This document shows positions 16,892 through 26,681 of a DNA stretch of 64,000 nt, in pieces. Within the stretch, counting starts at the first letter, position 1. Each line of letters starts with the position of its first letter. The stretch comes from Ruminococcus sp. (lineage in GTDB: Bacteria > Bacillota > Clostridia > Oscillospirales > Ruminococcaceae). The notes under the pieces were generated by a model. The model had not been told where the DNA came from. It did no database searches and was given only the letters and a program-made list of their open reading frames with translations. The stretch spans positions 1 through 64,000 of the forward strand of contig JAEEVL010000004.1 of assembly GCA_016290875.1 (NCBI GenBank), read 5' to 3'. The translations under genes and the position numbers were made by a program.

Positions 16892-18718
16892 TTATTCATT
16901 ATCATTCTTATTCTTTTGAAGGAAAAACATCATTCCGCTGAAAGGCGGTATATTCAGTTTGATCTTATCACCGTCATATGTATAGTCGCTCTTGCCGTCA
17001 GCAGTCCTGCCGCTGAATCTCTGCCAGTCAGAATCAAGCAGGAGCTTTATATCATAGCCATCGCCTACCGTCAACGAATAATCAGACTGATACCAGTCAG
17101 AGAAGTTGAGCACTGCTAATATATCGCCGTCAGCACTCTTACGCCTTATCGCGTACATACAACGCATAGCCGAATTACAGTCATCCCAGCAGAAATTAGT
17201 AGGATCAAAATCGTAATGAAGCGCGTTATATTTCAGGTAGATATTATTGAGTTCACGGATATACTCACGGAAAGAATCGTGTATCGGATATTTCAGCATA
17301 TCCCAGTCCTGCTGTCTCTTCTCGTTCCACTCTCGGAGCTGTGCAAATTCACTGCCCATAAAGTTGAGTTTCTTTCCCGGGTGAGCTATCATATACATAT
17401 ACAAGGCTTTCGCCTGTGGAAACTTATCCGGATACTGACCGTTCATCTTCTGAGCAATAGTAGCTTTTCCGTGGACTACCTCGTCATGCGAAAGCGGCAG
17501 TATGAATTTCTCGTTATAGAAATACAGCATCGAAAACGTCAGCTTGTGATAGTCTCTTGTACGATACATAGGAGCACTCTGGAAATATTCAAGCGTATCG
17601 TGCATCCAACCAAGATCCCACTTATAGTCAAATCCGAGTCCGCCTTCAAAAACAGGAGCTGTCACCTTAGGATAAGATGAAGAATCCTCAGCAGCGATTA
17701 TTGCCGAGGGGTGGCGTTCTTTCAGTTCGCTGTTCATAGATTTCAGAAATCCGATAGCTTTAAGATTCTCACCGCGTCCCTCTTCACCGTTCCAGTATAT
17801 CATATTTCGGATAGCATCCATACGAAGTCCGTCAAAGTGGTAAACACTCAGCCAGTAGTTTGCAGCAGACTGTATAAAGCTCTGCACTTCGCCCTTGGAG
17901 TGGATGAAATTTCTGCTTCCCCACTCGTTATAGCCGATATCATCCGTCGGATGCTCATAGAGCTTTGTACCGTCGTATTCAGTAAGTCCGTAGTGATCGA
18001 CAGCAAAATGCACAGGCACGAAATCAACTATGACGCCAATGCCGCGGCTATGGCACTTATCAACGAGTTCCATTAGCTGCTTCGGAGTTCCGTATCTTGA
18101 TGTAGGAGCGAAGAAGCCTGTCGCCTGATAGCCCCAAGACTCGTCACAAGGGTGTTCACCGAGGGGCATCAGCTCTATGAAGTTATAGCCATATTCACAG
18201 ACGTAATCAACAAGTTCGTCGGCTATCTCAGAATAGCTGTACCAGCCTTCCTCATCTTCGTCTGATTTTTTCTTCCATGAACCGAGGTGGACTTCATAGA
18301 TATTCATAGGTTCACTGCGATGGTCGGTACGCTTTTCGAGCCATTCCTTATCAGTAAACTCAAAACCGCTCAAACTTCTGACAACAGAACACGTACCGGG
18401 ACGGAGCTCTGCTCCGAACGCATACGGATCAGCGTGATCAATGAAATTGCCGTTCTTATCATAAATACGATATTTGTACCGCATTCCCTCTCCGGCCTGC
18501 GGGAGTTCCAATTCGTATGACCTGCCGTCGATGATCTGTTCCATAGGCAGTTCTTTCCAGTCGCTGAGGTCACATATCAGCGATACTTTTGAAGCATTAG
18601 GCGCATATGTTCTGAAAACAACACCGCCGTCAGTAATATGAGCACCGTAGAACTCATAAGCCTCAAATTCATAGCCCTTATAAAACTTCAGAATGTCCAA
18701 ATCATCAACTCCAGTCAT
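16892..18718 (-). CDS. glgB: 1,4-alpha-glucan branching enzyme
   Basis: 608 residues, the short GlgB form with one N-terminal CBM48 domain (about 20-110), a GH13 barrel and a C-terminal all-beta domain. Catalytic residues: nucleophile Asp in GLRMDAIRN, acid/base Glu in AAEDSS, third Asp in SHDEVVHGK; DFVPVHF is conserved region I. It makes alpha-1,6 branches in glycogen. The ATG at 18718 is 4 nt after the stop of the upstream OppA-like gene and has no clear ribosome binding site of its own, so it is probably translated by coupling. Confidence 0.95.
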   Translation of the reverse strand: MTGVDDLDILKFYKGYEFEAYEFYGAHITDGGVVFRTYAPNASKVSLICDLSDWKELPMEQIIDGRSYELELPQAGEGMRYKYRIYDKNGNFIDHADPYAFGAELRPGTCSVVRSLSGFEFTDKEWLEKRTDHRSEPMNIYEVHLGSWKKKSDEDEEGWYSYSEIADELVDYVCEYGYNFIELMPLGEHPCDESWGYQATGFFAPTSRYGTPKQLMELVDKCHSRGIGVIVDFVPVHFAVDHYGLTEYDGTKLYEHPTDDIGYNEWGSRNFIHSKGEVQSFIQSAANYWLSVYHFDGLRMDAIRNMIYWNGEEGRGENLKAIGFLKSMNSELKERHPSAIIAAEDSSSYPKVTAPVFEGGLGFDYKWDLGWMHDTLEYFQSAPMYRTRDYHKLTFSMLYFYNEKFILPLSHDEVVHGKATIAQKMNGQYPDKFPQAKALYMYMIAHPGKKLNFMGSEFAQLREWNEKRQQDWDMLKYPIHDSFREYIRELNNIYLKYNALHYDFDPTNFCWDDCNSAMRCMYAIRRKSADGDILAVLNFSDWYQSDYSLTVGDGYDIKLLLDSDWQRFSGRTADGKSDYTYDGDKIKLNIPPFSGMMFFLQKNKNDNE

Positions 18719-18721
18719 ATA

Positions 18722-20356
18722 TCAGCTGTAATTCTTTGCCAGTCTGTAATCAACTGCACCGGTAAAAGGATCAAAGAAAATGTCCTCATTATCCTTATCA
18801 GCTACAAGATATGAATTCTTATAGAATACCGGAACAAAGCCGTTTTTATCAAGTATAGCCTGTTCGGCTACCGTACATCTCTCTGCTGTTTCAGAAACTG
18901 ATGTACATTTCAGTATCTCAGCAAAGTGATTCACACCATCATAAGCTGATTTAAGGCGCTCATCACTTTCAAAATTCCTGAAAACCGAATAAGCCGAGCT
19001 CATCTCGCCTTTCAGAGGATAAAGTGCAAGTGAAAAGTCATGCTCGTCAAGTCTGCGGTAGAACTCCTCTTCAGAAACGTCTTCGATGCCGATATACACA
19101 CCAAGAACATCCTGCCAGTTCTGAGTTACAAGATGGAGATACGAAGAATTCACCGTATCCGCGCATACCATTATTTTAGCATTTTCGATAGATCCCACAC
19201 CAAGCTCATTCTTTGCTTTTAATATCAGGTTCTTTGCCTTTTCGGGATCGTAGGAACTGAGCACCCTGTCAGACGAGATCTCTCTGTAACTGCGTCCCGC
19301 AAGTCTTGCAGCCGGAGGTATTATACCGTATGCAGGCTGTATATCATCGCTGAGTTCGTCAGCGAGCTTATCTCTGTCTATCGAGAGAGCAACTGCATTT
19401 CTGAGTGCAGAGCTTTTAAAGTAGCCGTTCTTATCGTTGAAAACAAGTCCGAGTGTAGTGGCACTCTTGCTCGTAATAGAGTATTTCTTAGTGCTGTCAG
19501 AACCGCTGGACGTTGTGAAGCATTCTATCTCATCGTCCTTGAAGCATTGACGGACACCGTCCTCATCATTCTGAATAGTAAAGCTGAGATATGACGGTAT
19601 AACTTCATAGTCAAGGTTCATATTAACATCGTTTCTGCGCATATAGAGGATGTTGTGATGGCCATAGGGATCAAACATCCACTGGCGCATATAGAATGCA
19701 CCGTTTGACATAACAGACTTATCATTGAGCCCGTAAGTGCCCTTTGTAGACTCAAAGAACTCCTTGTTGCACGGATAGGATGGTGCAGCAGCAAGCAGAC
19801 TTAGAAATTCCGACGAAGGATAGTCGAGCTTGATCTCAAGGGTGTATTTGTCCTTAGCAGTAACTCCGGCGTCTGTAGCTTTTTTCTGTCCTCCGATGAT
19901 CATACTTCCGCCCTGTATACAGGAATAATAGGCAGAATAAGGTGACTGCATCTGCGGATCGAGCACTCTTTGTAGTGCAAAAACGTAATCATCAGCAGTT
20001 ACCGGAAAGTATTCGCTCTTCTCGATAATGTCGTTGCCGTTTTTGTCAATGAACCAGTAGTTGTCCTTGCGAAGAGCAAACGTATAGGTCAGTCCGTCAT
20101 CGGAAACAGTATATTTTTCAGCGTTGCAGCAGCTTATATTACCGCTGTCGTCTGTCTTCATCAGACCGCTGTACATATTCTTTATTACTGTATTTGAGGA
20201 AGCATCGCTTGCATACTGAGGATCGAGACTCTTGGGATTTCCCTGAAGAGGAGCATCATACATATGCCCTGAGCCGTCTCCCCTGTCCTTGCTCCCGCAT
20301 CCGGCAGCAGCCGATGCCAGAAGTACAGCACACAGCATTATGGGTAGTTTTCTCAC
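18722..20356 (-). CDS. peptide ABC transporter substrate-binding lipoprotein (OppA/SBP_bac_5)
   Basis: 544 residues. Signal peptide with lipobox ASAAAGC, then an extracellular family-5 solute-binding domain (LQGNPKSLDPQYASDAS is the typical opening). It would capture oligopeptides or similar ligands at the cell surface. I choose the GTG at 20356, with AAAGGAG 7 nt upstream; the ATG at 20377 lies upstream of that site. No permease or ATPase genes are nearby, so it must use a transporter encoded elsewhere or act as a sensor. Its pairing with glgB is unusual. Confidence 0.85.
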   Translation of the reverse strand: MRKLPIMLCAVLLASAAAGCGSKDRGDGSGHMYDAPLQGNPKSLDPQYASDASSNTVIKNMYSGLMKTDDSGNISCCNAEKYTVSDDGLTYTFALRKDNYWFIDKNGNDIIEKSEYFPVTADDYVFALQRVLDPQMQSPYSAYYSCIQGGSMIIGGQKKATDAGVTAKDKYTLEIKLDYPSSEFLSLLAAAPSYPCNKEFFESTKGTYGLNDKSVMSNGAFYMRQWMFDPYGHHNILYMRRNDVNMNLDYEVIPSYLSFTIQNDEDGVRQCFKDDEIECFTTSSGSDSTKKYSITSKSATTLGLVFNDKNGYFKSSALRNAVALSIDRDKLADELSDDIQPAYGIIPPAARLAGRSYREISSDRVLSSYDPEKAKNLILKAKNELGVGSIENAKIMVCADTVNSSYLHLVTQNWQDVLGVYIGIEDVSEEEFYRRLDEHDFSLALYPLKGEMSSAYSVFRNFESDERLKSAYDGVNHFAEILKCTSVSETAERCTVAEQAILDKNGFVPVFYKNSYLVADKDNEDIFFDPFTGAVDYRLAKNYS

Positions 20357-20382
20357 TGTTATCTCCTTTTTTTCCATATATC

Positions 20383-20413
20383 GAATACGTCCCCCTTGCG
20401 GGGGACGAAAGTT
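20383..20413 (-). other. hairpin between vanY-like and oppA-like genes
   Basis: GTCCCCC and GGGGGAC close on a 4 nt loop at about 20391-20408. There is no T-run on the minus strand, so it is more likely a processing or mRNA-stability hairpin than a full terminator. Confidence 0.4.
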
Positions 20414-20414
20414 T

Positions 20415-21470
20415 TTAGTTTAAGCTGACAGTTACGATAAAGCCGTCAGAGTTATTGCCGGAAACTGTATATGTCTTGTTCTGCGGCACGGGAACGTCGG
20501 TATTGCCCTCAGCGGATGCTGATACATAGTATACCTGATAGTAAGCCTGTCCGGCTGTTATCTCAAGAGGTTCTGTGTTAGTATATGTCTTGAGCTTCTC
20601 AATATACTCTTCAAAGCATAGACCGTTCTGCTTCATATATACAGCGTGAGGCTTGCCAACATAACGGTAAGTCTGTGTTCTCGGGTGCTCACCGGTAATA
20701 TCTTCCTTGCCCTCAGGGAATCTAACGATAAAGCCGTACTCAGCAGCATTTTCGTCAAGCCATGCATAATCACCTCTGGGTGAGTAGTATCCGGAACTTG
20801 AACCGTCCTTCGGGAATACTCCGAGATCGAATGTCCTTGCTGTGTGATAATCAGAACAGCCGCCCCTGAAACTTGAATAGCCGCCGTTGTACTTATCATT
20901 CTGCTCCTCAAGTGTACGGTAACCGCCGATAACTGTGAGGTCAGTATTCTTCTTAGCTTCATAGAAGCCCTTCATCCAGTTGTCAAGGCTTGCAAGAGTT
21001 TCCTTGTCGAGCTTGATAACGTAATCTGCTACGTTGTAGTATTCATTTCCTCTGTTATTGTAGAGAGTAAGCGCATCTGTATCGCCTTCCTTGAACTTGT
21101 ACTCATGATTTGAGTTTACAAGAACGAGATTTCCTCTGTAAACGTCGTCTCTTGTGTGGCTCTCAACTACGTATTCGGAAGCAGACGGCTTAATATCGTC
21201 AATTGAAGTTATAACGAGTGAATCTGTCTGCTTGCTTGTATCAAGGTTATCAACTATTGATGACTGTGGAGCTGTTGAGCTCATTGTAGATGCGGATGTG
21301 TCGCTTGTATCCGACTTTTTATCATCCTTTGAACAGCTCTTTACACATGAAGTAAGTATTACTATAAGAACAACTAAGACAAGTGCTGCTGCAACAAGTC
21401 TGTCGTATCTTATCTTGTATCTTTTGGCGGACTGCCTCCTGCGGTTTCGTCGCTGGCTGCCGTTACTCAT
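20415..21470 (-). CDS. VanY/DacB-like D-alanyl-D-alanine carboxypeptidase (M15B)
   Basis: 351 residues. A very basic N-terminus (NRRRQSAKRYKIRYDR) precedes a membrane anchor (28-45) and a Ser/Thr/Asp linker. The C-terminal M15B domain has GGYRTLEEQ, the zinc-binding DYHTARTFDLG (His and Asp) and GKPHAVYM (His). It would trim terminal D-Ala from peptidoglycan stem peptides outside the membrane. The start ATG follows a weak AGGAGAGATAGATTTT stretch. Confidence 0.85.
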   Translation of the reverse strand: MSNGSQRRNRRRQSAKRYKIRYDRLVAAALVLVVLIVILTSCVKSCSKDDKKSDTSDTSASTMSSTAPQSSIVDNLDTSKQTDSLVITSIDDIKPSASEYVVESHTRDDVYRGNLVLVNSNHEYKFKEGDTDALTLYNNRGNEYYNVADYVIKLDKETLASLDNWMKGFYEAKKNTDLTVIGGYRTLEEQNDKYNGGYSSFRGGCSDYHTARTFDLGVFPKDGSSSGYYSPRGDYAWLDENAAEYGFIVRFPEGKEDITGEHPRTQTYRYVGKPHAVYMKQNGLCFEEYIEKLKTYTNTEPLEITAGQAYYQVYYVSASAEGNTDVPVPQNKTYTVSGNNSDGFIVTVSLN

Positions 21471-21590
21471 AAAATCTATCTCTCCTTAGAATATTTGCAT
21501 ACTGCGTTAATTATTAAATATGGTGATATTACACCAATCTTATTTATTATAGCACATATTACTGCAAATGTAAAGAGTTTTGGCGAATTT

Positions 21591-22379
21591 TTATAGTTCC
21601 GGCTCGTTGATACGGTTACGGTATTCAGTCGGAGTGCAGCCTTTGTGCTGCTTGAACTGGCGCATAAAGTACGAATCACTCTCATAACCGCACTGTTCTG
21701 CGATCTCACTGACTGACATATCCGTATTTGCAAGAAGATCAGCAGCACAGAAAAGCCGGCTCTCAATAACGTCCTGGCGGCACGTCACTCCGAATGCCGC
21801 AAGATAAAGCCTGTGGAAATACGTCCGGCTTATGCCCATTTCCTCAGCAAGAGCCTCCGTTTCCCAGCTTCCTGTTGGATCTTCATATATGGACTCTCGG
21901 ATAGCTTTGAGCTCTGCATATCGCGGAACACGTTTTTCATCAGACTTTTCGTCGTCTTCCGAAAATCCGCCAACAGCAAGCAGGATAAGTCTCATCGCAA
22001 GCTCTGAAAATTCCGGAAGTTCCTTTCCTTTTCGAACCGACTGAGCTTTAAGGCACCTTAGTATACCTGTGATCACGAAATCGTCGCTGATACTAACGGG
22101 TTCACCGTAAACTATACCGAGTGAGGTGAGATACTGTTTCTCCGAAGCGTTAAGACGAAAAGCCACCGAATCATACCTTATCGGCTGACCGTCGGTACTC
22201 TTTATATCACTTTCAAAACCTGCTGAAATGAACAATGCTGAACAGCCGCTCATGGTAACAGCTTTGGCACCGCTTCCAATAGTTACCGGCGATCTGAATA
22301 AATAAAATGCCGTTCCCGAACCGAGTTCACCGCTTATAGACTCCTTGCGGCAGCCTATTCGTATCTTGTTTATCTTCAC
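21591..22379 (-). CDS. AraC-family transcriptional regulator
   Basis: 262 residues. The N-terminal 150 residues look like an AraC ligand-binding cupin. The C-terminal 100 residues carry two helix-turn-helix motifs, the second with the typical SVSEIAEQCGYESDSYFMRQFKQHKGCTPTEYR signature (residues 215-250). Start is GTG with AGAGGTGAG upstream. It follows hydA after a strong terminator, so it is probably transcribed separately. Target and ligand cannot be read from sequence. Confidence 0.9.
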   Translation of the reverse strand: MKINKIRIGCRKESISGELGSGTAFYLFRSPVTIGSGAKAVTMSGCSALFISAGFESDIKSTDGQPIRYDSVAFRLNASEKQYLTSLGIVYGEPVSISDDFVITGILRCLKAQSVRKGKELPEFSELAMRLILLAVGGFSEDDEKSDEKRVPRYAELKAIRESIYEDPTGSWETEALAEEMGISRTYFHRLYLAAFGVTCRQDVIESRLFCAADLLANTDMSVSEIAEQCGYESDSYFMRQFKQHKGCTPTEYRNRINEPEL

Positions 22380-22453
22380 ACTCTCACCTCTTTCTTTTTA
22401 CCTATTATAACACATTCCCCCTCTAAAATCAACGCATTCCCGCAGAGACAAAA

Positions 22454-22479
22454 AAGAAGCGGACCGAAGTCCGCTTCTT
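22454..22479 (-). terminator. terminator of the hydCBA operon
   Basis: 11 bp perfect stem (22454-22464 with 22469-22479) with a 4 nt loop; on the minus strand it is followed by TTTTTTG. Confidence 0.92.
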
Positions 22480-22493
22480 TCATATTGCAACGA

Positions 22494-24242
22494 TTATATC
22501 TCGTTAACCTTTCTTTCAACATAAGTTGTATGGAGAACCTCATGAGCCTTGTGGCTGCCGGGCTTCTCGAAGAATTCCTCATAGATCTTCTTGATAGCCG
22601 GATTCTCATGAGACTGACGGAGAGGCATATCCTTGTCGATGTTGTAAAGAACCTTAGCTCTCTCAGCTCTGATGTCAACGAAGTTTCTAACGCCCATAGG
22701 AACCTGAGGCTGACCGCCGCCGTTTACACAACCGCCGGGACAAGCCATGATCTCGATGAACTGAGCCTTGCAGCTACCGTCTCTGATGCTGTCGAGAACC
22801 TTTCTTGCATTAGCAAGTCCGCTTGCAACTTCAACATTAACGTCAAGATCGCCAACCTTGTAAGTAGCTTCCTTGATTCCGTCTGTACCGCGAACCTCAG
22901 GAATATCGATGAGAGTACCGCCTGTAAGTGTGTTGTAAGCTGTTCTGAGAGCAGCCTCCATAACACCGCCGGTAGCACCGAAGATAACTGCAGCACCAGT
23001 AGAAAGTCCGAGAGGCTCGTCAAACTTCTCATCAGGAAGTGAATTGAAGAGGATACCAGCACGCTCGATCATTCTGCCAAGCTCACGAGTTGTAAGAGCA
23101 TAGTCAACATCAGGAACACCTGCAGCGCTCTGATCAGGTCTGCCGATCTCGAACTTCTTAGCTGTACATGGCATGATGGATACCATAACGATGTTCTTAG
23201 GATCAAGTCCCATCTTCTCAGCATAGTATGTCTTAGCTGTTGCGCCGAACATCTGCTGAGGTGACTTACAGGATGAAAGGTGGGGAAGAAGATCAGGATA
23301 ATAGTGCTCACAGAACTTAACCCAACCAGGTGAGCAAGATGTGATGAGCGGGAGAACGCCGCCGTTCTGTACACGCTCGATGAACTCGTTAGCTTCTTCC
23401 ATGATAGTAAGGTCAGCAGCAAAATCTGTATCAAATACCTTGTCGAAGCCGAGGCGTCTGAGAGCAGCTGCCATCTTGCCTTCAACATTTGTTCCGATAG
23501 GATTGCCGAAGCACTCACCGAGACCTGCACGTACAGCAGGAGCTGTCTGAACGAGAACTGTCTTCTCAGGATCAGCGATAGCTGTGAGAACTTCCTGTGT
23601 ATAATCCTTCTCGGAGAGAGCTCCTACAGGACATACTGCGATACACTGACCACATGATACACAGCTTGTTTCGCCGAGTCCCATATCGAATGCAGAACCA
23701 ATATATGTCTTGAATCCTCTCTCGTTAGCGCCGATTACACCGATGCCCTGTGTCTTAGCACATACAGCTGTACATCTGCGGCAGAGGATACACTTGTTGT
23801 TGTCACGATACATATGAGCAGCAGAATTATCTACCTCATACTCGTTCTTTACGCCGTCGAATACTGAAGCGTCTTCTACGCCGTAGTCCTTAGCGAGCTT
23901 CTGGAGCTCACAGTTGCCGCTTCTTACGCAGGAGAGGCACTTTCTGTCATGTGTGGAAAGAATGAGCTCGAGAGTCTTCTTTCTTGAAGAGATAACCTTG
24001 GGTGAGCTTGTGAGGATCTCCATGTTGTTTGAACAGGGGTATACACAACCTGCTACGAGACGGAAACCTCTTCCCTCATTTACCTCAGTAACGCAGATAC
24101 GGCAGGCACCGATCTCGTTGATCTCTTTCATATAGCAAAGTGTAGGAATTTCAAAGCCAGCCATGTGAGCAGCCTCAAGAACAGTAGTGCCCTTAGGTAC
24201 TTCTAATTCTACACCGTTGATTTTAACAGTTATTTTTTCCAT
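22494..24242 (-). CDS. hydA: NAD-dependent bifurcating [FeFe] hydrogenase, catalytic subunit
   Basis: 582 residues, group A3 architecture: an N-terminal [2Fe-2S] domain (1-80), a His-ligated cluster (HDRKCLSCVRSGNCELQ), two [4Fe-4S] clusters (CILCRRCTAVC and CVSCGQCIAVCPVG) and the H-cluster domain. All three signatures are present: TSCSPGW, MPCTAKKFE and ACPGGCVNGGGQP. Together with HydB and HydC it couples oxidation of reduced ferredoxin and NADH to H2 release. Start ATG with GGAGG upstream, 14 nt after hydB. No extra PAS or kinase domain is present. Confidence 0.97.
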   Translation of the reverse strand: MEKITVKINGVELEVPKGTTVLEAAHMAGFEIPTLCYMKEINEIGACRICVTEVNEGRGFRLVAGCVYPCSNNMEILTSSPKVISSRKKTLELILSTHDRKCLSCVRSGNCELQKLAKDYGVEDASVFDGVKNEYEVDNSAAHMYRDNNKCILCRRCTAVCAKTQGIGVIGANERGFKTYIGSAFDMGLGETSCVSCGQCIAVCPVGALSEKDYTQEVLTAIADPEKTVLVQTAPAVRAGLGECFGNPIGTNVEGKMAAALRRLGFDKVFDTDFAADLTIMEEANEFIERVQNGGVLPLITSCSPGWVKFCEHYYPDLLPHLSSCKSPQQMFGATAKTYYAEKMGLDPKNIVMVSIMPCTAKKFEIGRPDQSAAGVPDVDYALTTRELGRMIERAGILFNSLPDEKFDEPLGLSTGAAVIFGATGGVMEAALRTAYNTLTGGTLIDIPEVRGTDGIKEATYKVGDLDVNVEVASGLANARKVLDSIRDGSCKAQFIEIMACPGGCVNGGGQPQVPMGVRNFVDIRAERAKVLYNIDKDMPLRQSHENPAIKKIYEEFFEKPGSHKAHEVLHTTYVERKVNEI

Positions 24243-24256
24243 TACTATTCCTCCGC

Positions 24257-26155
24257 TTACTTCTTGATGATTGCCTTGAACTTACATGTTGCGATACAAG
24301 CGCCGCACTTCACGCACTTATTTGTGTCGATCTCCATTGCAGCGAGCTTCTTGCCGGGTGCGATGTAGTCTGTTCTTGTGATAGCGGAAGCAGGACACTG
24401 CTTAGCACACATACCGCAGCCGATACAGCTGTCCTTGATGATCTCAAAGCTGAGAAGATCCTTACATACGCCTGCAGGACACTTCTTGTCAACAACGTGT
24501 GCGATGTACTCGTCCTTGAAACATCTGAGTGTAGAGAGAACAGGGTTAGGAGCTGTCTGACCAAGTCCGCAGAGGGAGTTAGCCTTGATGTGATAAGCGA
24601 GTTCTTCGAGCTTGTCGAGGTCCTCAAGAGTTCCCTTACCCTTAGTGATCTTGTCGAGGATCTCCCACATTCTCTTTGTACCGATACGGCAGGGAGTACA
24701 CTTACCGCATGACTCGTCAACTGTAAATTCGAGGAAGAACTTAGCGATATCAACCATACAGTTATCCTCGTCCATAACGATAAGTCCACCTGAACCCATC
24801 ATTGAACCGATGCTGATGAGGTTATCATAGTCGATCGGGATATCGAACTGGTCAGCAGGGATACATCCGCCGGAAGGTCCGCCTGTCTGAGCAGCCTTGA
24901 ACTTCTTGCCGTTCGGGATACCGCCGCCGATTTCCTCGATAACTTCACGGAGAGTTGTACCCATAGGAACTTCTACGAGACCAGTATTCTTGATCTTACC
25001 GCCGAGAGCGAATACCTTAGTACCCTTGGACTTCTCGGTACCCATAGATGCGAACCATTGTGCACCGTTGAGGATGATCTGAGGAATGTTAGCGTATGTC
25101 TCAACATTGTTGAGGATAGTAGGCTTCTGGAAGAGACCTTTTTCTGCAGGGAAAGGAGGTCTCGGACGGGGCTCACCGCGGTTGCCCTCGATAGAAGTCA
25201 TAAGAGCAGTCTCCTCACCGCAAACGAATGCGCCTGCGCCGAGACGAAGGTCGATGTCGAAACTGAAGTCAGTGCCGAAGATGTTCTGACCGAGCATACC
25301 AGCCTCACGAGCCTGCTTGATAGCGATATTAAGACGCTCAACAGCGATCGGGTACTCTGCACGAACGTAGATGTAACCCTGCTTAGCGCCGATAGCGTAA
25401 CCTGCGATAGTCATAGCCTCAAGTACAACGTGGGGATCGCCCTCGAGAACGGAACGGTCCATGAATGCGCCTGGGTCACCCTCGTCAGCGTTACAGCATA
25501 CATACTTCATGTCTGCATCGGGAACGATGTTTCTTGCGAGCTTCCACTTCATACCTGTGGGGAATCCGCCGCCGCCTCTTCCGCGGAGACCGGAATCGAG
25601 GATAGTCTGGATAACATCCTCAGGAGTCATAGTTGTGAGGACCTTACCGAGAGCCTCATAACCCTGTCTGCCTATGTACTCGTTGATGTTCTCGGGATTG
25701 ATAACGCCGCAGTTTCTGAGAGCAACACGGTGCTGTTTCTTATAGAATGATGTATCGTCAAGTGACTTGATCTCGTCACCAACTACAGTCTCCTCATAGA
25801 GGAACTCCTTAACAGGGTTGCCGCCAATGAGATGCTCATCAACGATACGCGGGATCTCCTCAACCTTAACGCGTGAGTAGAATGAACCCTCGGGATAAAC
25901 GATCATGATAGGACCTCTCTCGCAGAGACCGAAACAACCGGTCTTTACGATCTGAACCTTATCTTTGAGTCCCTTTTCAGCGAATTCCTTCTCGAGTTCC
26001 TCAATGATCTTGGGAGAACCGGAAGAAGTACAGCCTGTACCGCCGCACACGAGAACGTGTCTTTCATATTTTGAAGAAGCATCGCCGTGTGTTCTGAGAG
26101 CTACCTCACCAGCCATGCTGTCTCTGATAACCTTGAGTTCTTCAAGAGTTTTCAT
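24257..26155 (-). CDS. hydB: bifurcating hydrogenase flavoprotein subunit (NuoF-like)
   Basis: 632 residues. An N-terminal thioredoxin-like [2Fe-2S] domain (CGGTGCTSSGSP, then TGCFGLCERGP), a central NuoF core with the glycine-rich NADH/FMN site (GLRGRGGGGFPTGMKW) and the cluster motif ESCGKCTPCRIG, and a C-terminal ferredoxin-like pair (CIGCGMCAKQCP and CVKCGACIATCK). It is the proposed site of electron bifurcation between NADH and ferredoxin. Start ATG follows TTAGGAGG; lies between hydC and hydA. Confidence 0.97.
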   Translation of the reverse strand: MKTLEELKVIRDSMAGEVALRTHGDASSKYERHVLVCGGTGCTSSGSPKIIEELEKEFAEKGLKDKVQIVKTGCFGLCERGPIMIVYPEGSFYSRVKVEEIPRIVDEHLIGGNPVKEFLYEETVVGDEIKSLDDTSFYKKQHRVALRNCGVINPENINEYIGRQGYEALGKVLTTMTPEDVIQTILDSGLRGRGGGGFPTGMKWKLARNIVPDADMKYVCCNADEGDPGAFMDRSVLEGDPHVVLEAMTIAGYAIGAKQGYIYVRAEYPIAVERLNIAIKQAREAGMLGQNIFGTDFSFDIDLRLGAGAFVCGEETALMTSIEGNRGEPRPRPPFPAEKGLFQKPTILNNVETYANIPQIILNGAQWFASMGTEKSKGTKVFALGGKIKNTGLVEVPMGTTLREVIEEIGGGIPNGKKFKAAQTGGPSGGCIPADQFDIPIDYDNLISIGSMMGSGGLIVMDEDNCMVDIAKFFLEFTVDESCGKCTPCRIGTKRMWEILDKITKGKGTLEDLDKLEELAYHIKANSLCGLGQTAPNPVLSTLRCFKDEYIAHVVDKKCPAGVCKDLLSFEIIKDSCIGCGMCAKQCPASAITRTDYIAPGKKLAAMEIDTNKCVKCGACIATCKFKAIIKK

Positions 26156-26186
26156 AAATTAACCTCCTAAGTGATATTATGTTTGA

Positions 26187-26681
26187 TCAAGCGTATTTTG
26201 CAAGGATCGTCTCTACGTCATCAACAGTAAGACGTCCGTAAACATCTTCGTTTACTGTGAGAACGGGAGCAAGACCGCAAGCGCCTATGCAGCGGCAAGC
26301 GTCGAGTGAGAACTTACCGTCTGCTGTGCATTCGCCGCCGCCGATACCGAGCTTCTCCTGGAGCTTGTTGTAAATATCACCGGAGCCTTTAACGTAGCAA
26401 GCAGTTCCGAGACAGACAGAAATAGTATATTCACCCTTCGGGTAGAGCGAGAACTGAGCGTAGAAAGTAACAACGCCGTAGATCTTCTCCAGCGGGATAC
26501 CTGTTTTGTCAGAGATGATTGTCTGTACCTCGATGGGAAGATAGCCGTAGATCTCCTGAGCCTTCTGGAGAATCGGCATAAGTGCGCCCTTATCGTTCTT
26601 CTTCTCTTCGATTACCTTGAGAAGCTGTGCCTCCTGTTCAGGAGTACCCTTGAAGGGAACAGTTGATTTAGCTGAATTCAT
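26187..26681 (-). CDS. hydC: bifurcating hydrogenase NuoE-like subunit
   Basis: 164 residues, a NuoE/thioredoxin-like [2Fe-2S] protein. The four cluster Cys are in CLGTACYVKG and DACRCIGACG. First gene of the operon. The start is the ATG at 26681 with AAGGAGG upstream; the frame is open back to 26744 but has no second site. It completes the HydABC complex. Confidence 0.96.
   Translation of the reverse strand: MNSAKSTVPFKGTPEQEAQLLKVIEEKKNDKGALMPILQKAQEIYGYLPIEVQTIISDKTGIPLEKIYGVVTFYAQFSLYPKGEYTISVCLGTACYVKGSGDIYNKLQEKLGIGGGECTADGKFSLDACRCIGACGLAPVLTVNEDVYGRLTVDDVETILAKYA

Noticed and set aside
25058..25750. Long plus-strand ORF of 230 codons within hydB
   Set aside because: Antisense to a well-conserved gene, with low-complexity Ser/Val/Leu composition and no RBS.
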